Source: an uncultured bacterium (GTDB lineage Bacteria > Planctomycetota > UBA1135 > GCA-002686595). From it: a stretch of DNA of 5,315 nucleotides. Every line of letters starts with the position of its first letter. Within the stretch, counting starts at the first letter, position 1. Position numbers and translations under genes: made by a program. The notes under the pieces were generated by a model. The model made no database searches. It was not told the DNA's origin and worked only from the letters and a program-made list of their open reading frames with translations. The stretch lies in NCBI GenBank assembly GCA_902826945.1, contig CADEGS010000151.1, positions 5,676 through 10,990 of the forward strand. Reading direction: 5' to 3'. This document shows positions 1-5,315 of this stretch, in pieces.

Positions 1-2191
1 CGTGAACGGCGACGGGCGCGGCGACCTCGTCGGCCTGTCCGGCACCCGCCTGCTGGTCGTGCTCGCGCCTCCTGCACCGGCTGTCCGACCCCAGCACGGG
101 ACTGCGTCGATCGGAGGTTTCGTGCCGTGGAGCGAGCTGCAGACGATCCTCACGATCCCCACCGAGTACCCGAACTCGTACGAAGAGCTGGCGCTGTACC
201 GCGGAGCGGACGGGCTCGCCGACGCGGCCGTGCACCGCACGGGCGAGGTGCGCCTCCTGCCGATCCACGGCGGCACTCCCACGCTCGGGGCGGTGTTCCC
301 TCTGAGCTTCTCGAACACGACGCAGAGCTTCGCCGGGGGCGACGTCGACGGCGACGGGGACGGCGATCTGGTCGTCTTCCACACGCTGAACGGCTCGGGC
401 TACGAGGTCCTGCGCCAGGAGGCTGGCGTCTTCCACCTCGAGCCGGTGCTCGGCGGCGGACCGGCCACGGACCTGTTCGACGTCGACGGTGACGGCGACC
501 TCGACGGGGTCTGCTGCGGGGGCGACGGCGGTGGACCGCAGACCTACACGTCGGCCTCCATGTGGGAGATCGCGCTCAACGACGGCAACGGGGTCTTCGC
601 GCCGAGCTTCAAGATCCCCGGCCTGGCGGGGAGCGGCTGGGCCGGCGCGGGCGACCTCGACGGGGACGGCGACATCGACCTGATCGCCGGGCGCTCGATC
701 TACTTCGCGCGCGGCGCGCTGGCGCCCCGCTTCGAGGTCGGCAACCTCGGCGAGCTGGTGGACGTCGACGGCGACGGCGACCTCGACTCGGGGCTGACGA
801 CGACGCCCCAGTGCTGCGGCCTCGCGCCCGGCTTCCGGACGCTGGCCAACGACGGCTCCGGGCGCGCGACGCTCACGTCGCTCCCCACCTTCGCGCTACC
901 GGCGGGCTACACCCAGCCGAACGACCAGGGCCTCGGCGACTGGGACGGGGACGGGGATCCCGACCTCCTCGTGTCGTGGTGGAGCGGCGTCGTCGGTCTC
1001 TTCAGGACCACGCTCTTCCGCAACGTGGCCGGGACGCTGCACGGCGACCTGGAGGTCTTCCCGGTCGGTCCGCAGCCCTTCGACTCGGGCCAGTCGCGCA
1101 GGCTCGCGCTGGACGTCGATCGCGACGGCGACCTGGACCTGGTGCGCTCTCGCATCGCGAGCAGCACGAACAACGTGAGCGTCTACTGGAACGACGGCAA
1201 CGGCGGCTTCTCGCCGGGCGAGCCGCTGATGGACGAGATCGTCCTCGGCCTCGCCGACCTCGACGACGACGGCATCGAGGACGTCCTGGCGGGGACGGCG
1301 AGCGGGCTCGGCTGGCGGCGGCTCCTGCCCGCGGGCGGGCTGGGACCCTACGTCGCCTTCCCGCTCGCGAACCGGCCCCTCAGGGCGCTGGGCGTCGGCG
1401 ACCTCGACGGCGACGGCGACCTCGACCTCGCCACGACGGTGGACGGCGACCAGCCGCTCCTGCTCGAGAACGACGGCGGCGGCGGGTTCACGCCCCACCC
1501 CGGCTTCCTCCCGACGGTGAGCTTCCCCGACAACACCGTCGTTGACGTGGGCTTCCTGGCGCTCGACGTGGACGCGGACGGCGACCAGGACCTGGTCATG
1601 AGGCCCTATCCCTCGGCGGGGAGCTGCCACCAGGTGTGGCTCAACCAGGGCGGGCTGAGCTTCTCGCCGCGCCCCGCGCAGTCGGTGGTCGGCAGCTCGA
1701 TCGGGGACATCGACCTCGACGGCGACCAGGATCTCGTCGGCTCTGCCTGGTACGAAAACCTCGCCATCCAGGGCGGGGCCGGCGGAGCCAACCAGCAGTA
1801 CGGCCAGGGCGTGCAGGGAGCCGGAAGCATCGTGCCCGTGCTCGGGGCGGCCGGATCGCTGGACGTCGGCGGCACGGCGCGGATCACGCTCTCGGGTGCC
1901 GTGGGCGGTGGCACCTCCGTCTTCCTGCGCATCGGGAACGCGCCCGACCTCCTGGTCGGCTACCCGACCCCCGGACACACGGGCCTGGTGACGCTGGAGG
2001 ACTCGACGATCCTGATGCTGCCGTGCATGGGTCCGGCCGGCTCCGGCGAGGGTCGCTGCGAGTACGCCTTCGGCGTGCCCGCGGGCCTGGCGGGCATGAC
2101 CTTCTACTACCAGGCGCTGGTGGCCGACCCCGACGGACCGGGCGGGATGTCCGCCTCGAACGCTCTGCGCGTGACCTACGGCCTGCCCTAG
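1..2191 (+). CDS. FG-GAP/VCBS repeat protein, 5'-truncated by the window
   Basis: This is the 3' part of a gene for a repeat protein that is probably secreted or cell-surface; its exact role is unknown. About 729 codons are visible. The GTG at base 2 is probably an internal valine: base 1 is C, so the frame most simply reads (GA)C-GTG-AAC-GGC-GAC, giving DVNGDGRGD, itself a calcium-loop motif. Ten complete DxDxDGxxD-type loops follow between residues 114 and 577, spaced 36-59 residues apart, as in FG-GAP/VCBS beta-propellers that bind calcium through the aspartates. Residues 600-729 form a separate Gly-rich beta domain with a cysteine pair (C675, C686) and a terminal SNALRVTYGLP. The signal peptide would lie upstream and is not visible. 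There is no C-terminal membrane helix or LPxTG motif. Proteins of this kind serve in adhesion, polysaccharide binding or as secreted scaffolds, and nothing here decides between these. The gene converges on the photolyase gene with 12 bases between stops. The repeat class is confident; the function is not assigned. Confidence 0.9.
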   Translation, partial: VNGDGRGDLVGLSGTRLLVVLAPPAPAVRPQHGTASIGGFVPWSELQTILTIPTEYPNSYEELALYRGADGLADAAVHRTGEVRLLPIHGGTPTLGAVFPLSFSNTTQSFAGGDVDGDGDGDLVVFHTLNGSGYEVLRQEAGVFHLEPVLGGGPATDLFDVDGDGDLDGVCCGGDGGGPQTYTSASMWEIALNDGNGVFAPSFKIPGLAGSGWAGAGDLDGDGDIDLIAGRSIYFARGALAPRFEVGNLGELVDVDGDGDLDSGLTTTPQCCGLAPGFRTLANDGSGRATLTSLPTFALPAGYTQPNDQGLGDWDGDGDPDLLVSWWSGVVGLFRTTLFRNVAGTLHGDLEVFPVGPQPFDSGQSRRLALDVDRDGDLDLVRSRIASSTNNVSVYWNDGNGGFSPGEPLMDEIVLGLADLDDDGIEDVLAGTASGLGWRRLLPAGGLGPYVAFPLANRPLRALGVGDLDGDGDLDLATTVDGDQPLLLENDGGGGFTPHPGFLPTVSFPDNTVVDVGFLALDVDADGDQDLVMRPYPSAGSCHQVWLNQGGLSFSPRPAQSVVGSSIGDIDLDGDQDLVGSAWYENLAIQGGAGGANQQYGQGVQGAGSIVPVLGAAGSLDVGGTARITLSGAVGGGTSVFLRIGNAPDLLVGYPTPGHTGLVTLEDSTILMLPCMGPAGSGEGRCEYAFGVPAGLAGMTFYYQALVADPDGPGGMSASNALRVTYGLP
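341..1732 (+). repeat. Array of ten FG-GAP/VCBS calcium-loop repeats within the coding sequence
   Basis: Ten coding copies of the aspartate-rich loop begin at 341, 479, 653, 761, 938, 1112, 1256, 1400, 1565 and 1706, each about 27 bases. An eleventh copy is cut by the left edge. Consensus is D-(V/L/I/W)-D-x-D-G-D-x-D followed by a hydrophobic stretch. The copy at 1256 is the most degenerate (DLDDDGIED). Copies at 479, 761 and 1400 are almost identical at the DNA level: 479 and 761 differ by one base, as do 761 and 1400. The copies could therefore recombine or gain and lose blades. Spacing in residues runs 46, 58, 36, 59, 58, 48, 48, 55, 47, consistent with one loop per propeller blade. Confidence 0.88.
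1799..2188 (+). other. C-terminal beta domain of the FG-GAP protein
   Basis: Residues 600-729 contain no calcium loops and differ in composition from the propeller. The domain opens with YGQGVQGAGS, continues with alternating hydrophobic strands, carries two cysteines eleven residues apart (C675 and C686, a plausible disulfide), and ends SNALRVTYGLP at the stop codon. From memory, similar endings recur in unrelated large secreted proteins of some Planctomycetota, which suggests a shared secretion, sorting or surface-attachment module. That function is inference, and I cannot name a Pfam entry for it. Confidence 0.5.
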
Positions 2192-2203
2192 GTCCCGCGC
2201 TCG

Positions 2204-3700
2204 TCAGGAGAACAGGCCCGGCTCCGCCGCGTAGCGCGCGACATAGTCGCGCACGCGCAGCTTGCGGGCGGTGTTCTGCGAGCTCATGTAGCGGATGCGG
2301 CCGAAGACGCGGCGCTCGGGGGCCCAGGGGCGGTCGAAGCGGCCGAGCGTCCAGAAGATGCCGCTGTAGGAGTTCGGGTCGCGTCCGTCGAGGGCGTACT
2401 TGTTGTTGAGCTCGATCAGCACCGCCAGCGCCTCGCGCGGCGAGCGCGTCCACTCGAGGACCTTCTTGCCCCACAGCATGCGCAGGTAGTTGTGGATGCG
2501 GCCCTCGCGGCGGAGCTGGGTCTGCGCCGCGTTCCAGAGCTCGTCGTGCGTGCGCGCGCCCTCGAAGGCGGCCAGGTCGTAGGCGTGCTCGCGCGGGTCG
2601 CTCGCGTGCTCCTCGAGCGTCGCGCGCGCCCAGTCGGGCAGCGACTCGTAGCGGTCGTAGTCGCCCTGACGGTGCTCGCAGAAGACGAAGCCGAGCTCGC
2701 GCCAGGTGACGAGCTCGTCGAGGAAGGCCTCGCCCTCGGGGCTCGCGCCCCACCAGCCCTCCTTGCTGCCGTCGGCGACGTCGGAGAGGCGCCCGCTCGA
2801 CCAGCCGTCGCGCTCGAGCACCGCGGCGACCGCCTCGTGCGCGGAGACGTGGCCGAAGTGCAGCCAGGGCGAGAGGCCGCTCGCCGCCTCGTCCTCGGGC
2901 TGGTTGCGCTCGTCGGCGTAGCGGGCGAGGCGCTCGGCGAGGAAGCGCTCGAGCGTGGCCGCCGCCGCGCGCATGCCGCCGCGGGCCGGCGCGGGCGCGA
3001 CCGAGTGGTCGATCGAGAGCGCGGCGAGCAGCTCGCTCGGGTCGCGCTCGAGCGTCGCCTCCGGGGCCATCGGCCAGCGCTCGAGCACCGCGCGCGGCAC
3101 GCTCGCCTGCGCCTGCGCCGTCGCGGCGGCGAGCGGCTCGGCCAGCGGGAAGCGCTCGAGGTGCTCGGGCAGCGCCTTCTGCAGGAAGCGCCGGAAGGCA
3201 TAAGCCGTCGGGTAGGCGCGCTCGGTCGCCGCCAGCGGCAGGAGCCCGTTCCCGTCCACCGCCTCGAGGCGCACGTCGAGCGCGCGCCCCGCCGCCGCGA
3301 CCATGCGCGGCAGGAAGAAGCACGGCCACCAGTCGGTCACGACCAGCGCCGCCTCGGCGGCGAGCGCCGCGAGCAGGCCCTTGCCCGCGCCGGGCCTCGG
3401 CTCGACGTAAGGCAGGTAGCGCACGCCCGCCGCGCGCAGCGCCGCCGCGTTGTCGGCCATGCCCTCGAGCACGAAGCGGTGCAGGCGGTCGCTCGCCCAG
3501 CGGTAGCCCGCCCGCAAGGGCTCGAGCACGAGGAGCGGCTTCCCGAGCTCCTCCGCGCGCGCCAGCGCGTGCTCCAGCCCGAAGCTCCAGCGCGTGCGCC
3601 GCGCGGCGATCATCCAGTAGAGGACGTAGCGCGCTCGCTCGCGCACGGGACGCGCGTTGAGGGCGCGCAGGCGCGCCTGGGGGACGGGTCCGATGGGCAT
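2204..3700 (-). CDS. phr: Class II-type CPD photolyase (deoxyribodipyrimidine photo-lyase)
   Basis: This flavoenzyme uses near-UV/blue light to split cyclobutane pyrimidine dimers in DNA through electron transfer from reduced FAD. The protein is 498 residues, a normal length for the family. Residues about 20-150 form the Rossmann-like N-terminal photolyase domain (YVLYWM at 25-30). The FAD-binding helical domain includes SPWLHFGHVSAHEA (277-290), LWNAAQ (388-393), HNYLRMLWGKKVLEWT (403-418) and LNNKYALDGRDPN (431-443). W389, W410 and W417 have the same 21- and 7-residue spacing as the W360/W381/W388 electron-transfer triad I recall from Methanosarcina mazei class II photolyase. N432 matches the asparagine near the flavin N5. 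Some class II consensus positions differ (LRMLWGKK for the commoner LRMYWAKK), so it may belong to a divergent subclade. The start is the ATG at 3698-3700; the family N-terminus fits, but no good Shine-Dalgarno is visible. It follows yqeY by 62 bases on the same strand. A cryptochrome-like, non-repair role is less likely. Confidence 0.93.
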   Translation of the reverse strand: MPIGPVPQARLRALNARPVRERARYVLYWMIAARRTRWSFGLEHALARAEELGKPLLVLEPLRAGYRWASDRLHRFVLEGMADNAAALRAAGVRYLPYVEPRPGAGKGLLAALAAEAALVVTDWWPCFFLPRMVAAAGRALDVRLEAVDGNGLLPLAATERAYPTAYAFRRFLQKALPEHLERFPLAEPLAAATAQAQASVPRAVLERWPMAPEATLERDPSELLAALSIDHSVAPAPARGGMRAAAATLERFLAERLARYADERNQPEDEAASGLSPWLHFGHVSAHEAVAAVLERDGWSSGRLSDVADGSKEGWWGASPEGEAFLDELVTWRELGFVFCEHRQGDYDRYESLPDWARATLEEHASDPREHAYDLAAFEGARTHDELWNAAQTQLRREGRIHNYLRMLWGKKVLEWTRSPREALAVLIELNNKYALDGRDPNSYSGIFWTLGRFDRPWAPERRVFGRIRYMSSQNTARKLRVRDYVARYAAEPGLFS

Positions 3701-3711
3701 ACGCAGGCGTT

Positions 3712-3725
3712 CGCCGCATGCGGCG
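3712..3725. repeat. Perfect 14-base palindrome upstream of photolyase
   Basis: CGCCGCATGCGGCG is a perfect inverted repeat with no spacer. It lies in the 62-base gap between yqeY and the photolyase gene and ends 11 bases before the photolyase ATG. It could be an operator for a dimeric regulator, or it could interfere with ribosome access. In DNA this GC-rich, about one palindrome of this size is expected by chance per window of this length, so its position is the only argument for function. Confidence 0.3.
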
Positions 3726-3742
3726 CGACGGATGCGCCGATT

Positions 3743-3761
3743 CCGCGGCGCGGCCCCGCGG
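3743..3761 (-). terminator. Possible GC hairpin just after the yqeY stop
   Basis: CCGCGG at 3743-3748 and again at 3756-3761 can pair across a 7-base loop. On the transcribed minus strand the hairpin begins 2 bases after the yqeY stop codon. No run of T follows in the direction of transcription (the next bases read AATCGG), so it is not a classical intrinsic terminator. It may act as an RNA-end stabiliser or attenuator before photolyase, or be a chance product of GC-rich DNA. Confidence 0.22.
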
Positions 3762-3762
3762 G

Positions 3763-4206
3763 TCAGCCGAGCAGCTCGCCCGCGAAGCGCTGCACGAGCT
3801 TGCCGTCCACGCGGCCCTTGTGCTCGGCCATGATGCGCTTCATGACGGTGCCGACGTCCTTCTTCGAGGTCGCGCCGGTCTCGGCGATCGTGCGCGCGAC
3901 GAGCTCGCGCACGGCGTCCTCGGAGAGCTGCTCGGGCAGGTAGCGGCGCACGACGCAGATCTCGGCGCGCTCGCGCTCGGCCAGCTCGCCGCGGCCGGCG
4001 GCGTCGTACTGCGCGGCGCTGTCCTCGCGGCTCTTGACCTGCTTCGTCAGCACGGCGAGCTCCTCGGCCTCGGAGAGGTCCGCCATCAGCTCGATGCGGC
4101 GGTTCTTGAGCGCCGTGATCATCATGCGCAGCGTCTCGCGCGCGACGACGTCGCCCGCGCGCATCGCCTCCTTCAGGTCGGACTGGAGCGTGGGGAGCAG
4201 GCTCAT
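3763..4206 (-). CDS. yqeY: GatB/YqeY domain protein
   Basis: This small cytosolic protein of 147 residues is close to the usual YqeY length of about 148. The family is named for similarity to the C-terminal helical domain of GatB, the tRNA-binding part of the Asp-tRNA(Asn)/Glu-tRNA(Gln) amidotransferase, but YqeY has no established enzymatic activity. Recognisable conserved stretches are the MSLLPTLQSDLKEAMRAGD start, LRMMITALKNRRIEL (26-40), the YLPEQLSED segment (about residues 89-97), the SKKDVGTVMKRIM segment (113-125), and GRVDGKLV (130-137), which resembles the GRADGKLV signature. The ATG overlaps the TGA of gyrA as ATGA, and AGGAGG lies 7 bases upstream, so the start is well supported and translation is probably coupled to gyrA. 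YqeY proteins are encoded in varied contexts, often near rpsU, dnaG or rpoD, so its place behind gyrA is notable. A tRNA-related role is only an inference from the domain. Confidence 0.94.
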   Translation of the reverse strand: MSLLPTLQSDLKEAMRAGDVVARETLRMMITALKNRRIELMADLSEAEELAVLTKQVKSREDSAAQYDAAGRGELAERERAEICVVRRYLPEQLSEDAVRELVARTIAETGATSKKDVGTVMKRIMAEHKGRVDGKLVQRFAGELLG

Positions 4207-5315
4207 GCGTCGTCCTCCTCGTCGTCGTCGAGGTCCTCTTCCGGCTCCTCGTCCTCCTCGTCGGGCTCCTCGTCGAGGTCCTCCTCGAGCTGCAGCGGGC
4301 TGGGCGTGCCGCGGCGCGCGACGGGCGTCACCGCGTCCGGCTCCGGCGTCGGCCCCTCCTCGAGGTCCTTGGCCGCCACGACCTCGGCGCCGACCAGGCG
4401 GTCGCCCGCCTTCAGGTTGACCAGCCGCACGCCCTGCGCGCTGCGCCCCATCGGGCGCATCTCGGCCACGGGCGAGCGCACGATCATCCCGCCCTGCGTG
4501 ATGAACATCACGTCGTCGCCGTCCGTGCAGAGCTTGAGCTCGACCACCGCGCCGTTGCGCGCGCTGGCCTTGATGTTGATCACGCCCTGCCCGCCGCGGT
4601 TCTTGATCGGGTAGTCCTCGAGCGGCGTGCGCTTGCCGTAGCCGTTCTCGCAGGCGGTCAGCACCGTGTCCTCGGGCGAGCGCGCGACGATCATGCCGAC
4701 CACGCGGTCCTCGCCGAGCAAGCGGATCCCGCGCACGCCGTGCGCCGTGCGGCCCATCGGGCGCGCCGCCTTCTCGTCGAAGCGCACCGCCTTGCCGGCG
4801 GCGGTGGCGAGCACGATCGTGTCGCCCGGCCGCGACAGGCCGACGGCGACGAGCTCGTCGCCCTCGTCGAGCTGGATGGCCCAGATGCCGCCCGCGCGCG
4901 GGCGCGAGAAGGCCTCGAGCGCCGTCTTCTTGATCGTGCCCTGGCGCGTGGCGAAGAACACCGAGCTCTCGTCGTCGAAGGCCGGCACGCGCAGCACGGT
5001 GTGCACGCGCTCGCCGTCCTCGAGCGGCAGGATGTTCGGGATCGCGCGCCCGACGGACGTGCGCGAGCCTTCGGGGAGCTGGTAGACCTTCTGCCAGTAC
5101 ACCTTTCCGCGGTTCGAGAAGAACAGCAGGTAGTCGTGCGTGTTGGCGGCGAAGAGCGACTTCAGGACGTCGCCCTCCTTCGCGTCGGAGCCCTTCACGC
5201 CGCGCCCGCCGCGGCCCTGCGCGCGGTAGGCCTCGAGCGGCACGCGCTTCACGTAGCCGTCGCGCGAGAAGGTGACCACCATCATCTCCTCGGTGATCAG
5301 CTCCTCGATGTCGAA
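4203..5315 (-). CDS. gyrA: DNA gyrase subunit A, C-terminal part (5' end outside window)
   Basis: This is the DNA-wrapping C-terminal domain of GyrA, the breakage-reunion subunit of the A2B2 gyrase that introduces negative supercoils using ATP. The frame is open to the right edge, where the visible protein starts FDIEELITEEMMVVTFSRDG, the usual junction between the coiled-coil/tower part and the C-terminal domain. The ATG near 5285 is therefore internal. About 370 residues are visible (F at 5313-5315 is residue 1). Six pinwheel blades can be followed through QGRGGRG (33-39, the GyrA box), GRAIPNI (89-95), GGIWAIQL (142-149), GRTAHGVRGIRL (188-199), NRGGQGVINIK (239-249) and GRSAQGVRLVNL (290-301). 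A Pro-rich linker leads to an almost wholly Asp/Glu tail (344-370). The GyrA box makes GyrA much more likely than ParC, which lacks an intact one. The active-site tyrosine and quinolone-resistance region are outside the window. The stop overlaps yqeY by 4 bases. Confidence 0.96.
   Translation of the reverse strand, partial: FDIEELITEEMMVVTFSRDGYVKRVPLEAYRAQGRGGRGVKGSDAKEGDVLKSLFAANTHDYLLFFSNRGKVYWQKVYQLPEGSRTSVGRAIPNILPLEDGERVHTVLRVPAFDDESSVFFATRQGTIKKTALEAFSRPRAGGIWAIQLDEGDELVAVGLSRPGDTIVLATAAGKAVRFDEKAARPMGRTAHGVRGIRLLGEDRVVGMIVARSPEDTVLTACENGYGKRTPLEDYPIKNRGGQGVINIKASARNGAVVELKLCTDGDDVMFITQGGMIVRSPVAEMRPMGRSAQGVRLVNLKAGDRLVGAEVVAAKDLEEGPTPEPDAVTPVARRGTPSPLQLEEDLDEEPDEEDEEPEEDLDDDEEDDA
4206..4286 (-). 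other. Acidic C-terminal tail of GyrA
   Basis: The last 27 residues of GyrA are Asp or Glu except for two Leu, two Pro and the terminal Ala. They are encoded mostly by GAG and GAC, giving a low-complexity DNA stretch. In E. coli GyrA an acidic tail modulates DNA wrapping and supercoiling efficiency; the same role here is inference. The end of this stretch also contains the yqeY ribosome binding site. Confidence 0.8.
4214..4219 (-). promoter_or_regulatory. Shine-Dalgarno of yqeY inside the gyrA 3' end
   Basis: The minus strand reads AGGAGG, followed by a 7-base spacer and the yqeY ATG at 4206-4204. These bases are also GAG-GAG codons of the acidic GyrA tail. The match and spacing are near ideal and fix the yqeY start at the ATGA overlap. 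Confidence 0.8.
5199..5219 (-). other. GyrA box, QGRGGRG
   Basis: The seven residues QGRGGRG sit in the first blade of the C-terminal pinwheel. The motif (QRRGGKG in E. coli) is required for wrapping DNA with positive handedness and so for negative supercoiling. Only its second position, which is variable in the family, departs from the E. coli form. This is the main reason for calling the gene gyrA rather than parC. Confidence 0.85.

Noticed and set aside
341..1732. Regular aspartate-rich DNA repeats, considered as a CRISPR array or tandem satellite
   Set aside because: They stay in frame, vary in spacing from 108 to 177 bases, and encode calcium loops; there are no constant-length spacers or cas genes.
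562..1978. Open frames on both strands inside the FG-GAP gene
   Set aside because: The repeated GAC-GGC-GAC codons give stop-free Arg-rich or Val/Glu-rich shadows. Only the frame ending at 2191 shows ordered repeats and a folded C-terminal domain.
2180..2218. Inverted repeat GGCCTG / CAGGCC around the convergent stops, considered as a shared terminator
   Set aside because: The stem is only 6 bases with a loop of about 27 and no T-run on either side; not distinguishable from chance.
1884..3719. Long minus-strand open frame (about 611 codons) overlapping photolyase in another frame and the end of the FG-GAP gene
   Set aside because: Composition is dominated by Arg, Ala and Pro with no domain, and it lies out of frame over a confidently identified gene; a GC-content artefact.
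2492..3943. Long plus-strand open frame (about 483 codons) antisense to photolyase and yqeY
   Set aside because: It is Arg/Ala/Leu/Glu-rich low-complexity translation with no recognisable domain, as expected opposite GC-rich codons. The minus-strand photolyase and YqeY carry clear family motifs.
2453..5240. Striking recurrence of CTCGAG in the minus-strand genes
   Set aside because: Where I checked the reading frame, the copies are Leu-Glu dipeptides in the preferred codons CTC-GAG, so codon bias explains the excess without a DNA-level signal.
4203..5315. Alternative call as parC (topoisomerase IV)
   Set aside because: A clear GyrA box (QGRGGRG) and six well-formed blades favour GyrA; ParC C-terminal domains lack an intact box.

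Overview
The window is a GC-rich (roughly 70% G+C by eye), densely coded bacterial chromosome segment with four protein genes and almost no non-coding DNA. The left 2.2 kb, on the plus strand, is the 3' part of a gene for a large extracytoplasmic-type protein made of FG-GAP/VCBS calcium-binding repeats with a C-terminal domain. The right 3.1 kb, on the minus strand, reads gyrA (3' part) -> yqeY -> photolyase. The two blocks converge at about 2192-2203 with only 12 bases between the stop codons.

Likely organism: the FG-GAP protein ends in a Gly/Pro-rich beta domain (a YGxG...G start, a late FYYQALVADPDGPGG stretch, and a final SNALRVTYGLP). I recall this domain type from many secreted proteins of deep-branching, high-GC Planctomycetota. 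With the base composition, I favour Planctomycetota with moderate to low confidence. Another high-GC phylum such as Myxococcota is not excluded, because no rRNA or other definitive marker is present.

Minus-strand block: the GyrA part is the C-terminal DNA-wrapping beta-pinwheel with a GyrA box and a very acidic tail. Its stop overlaps the yqeY start as ATGA, and the acidic-tail codons supply a strong ribosome binding site for yqeY. A class II-type CPD photolyase follows after 62 bases. The three could be one transcript joining DNA topology, a GatB/YqeY-domain protein and UV-lesion repair, but the 62-base gap holds two palindromic elements that may separate photolyase expression from the rest.

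I looked for an undescribed system and did not find a convincing one. The points most worth a second look are the gyrA/yqeY overlap with its embedded Shine-Dalgarno, the divergent photolyase with an intact class II tryptophan triad, the gyrA-yqeY-photolyase gene order, and the paired vicinal cysteines in the FG-GAP propeller. No RNA genes, CRISPR arrays, insertion sequences, attachment sites or clear promoters are visible. No stretch longer than 62 bases lacks a gene.
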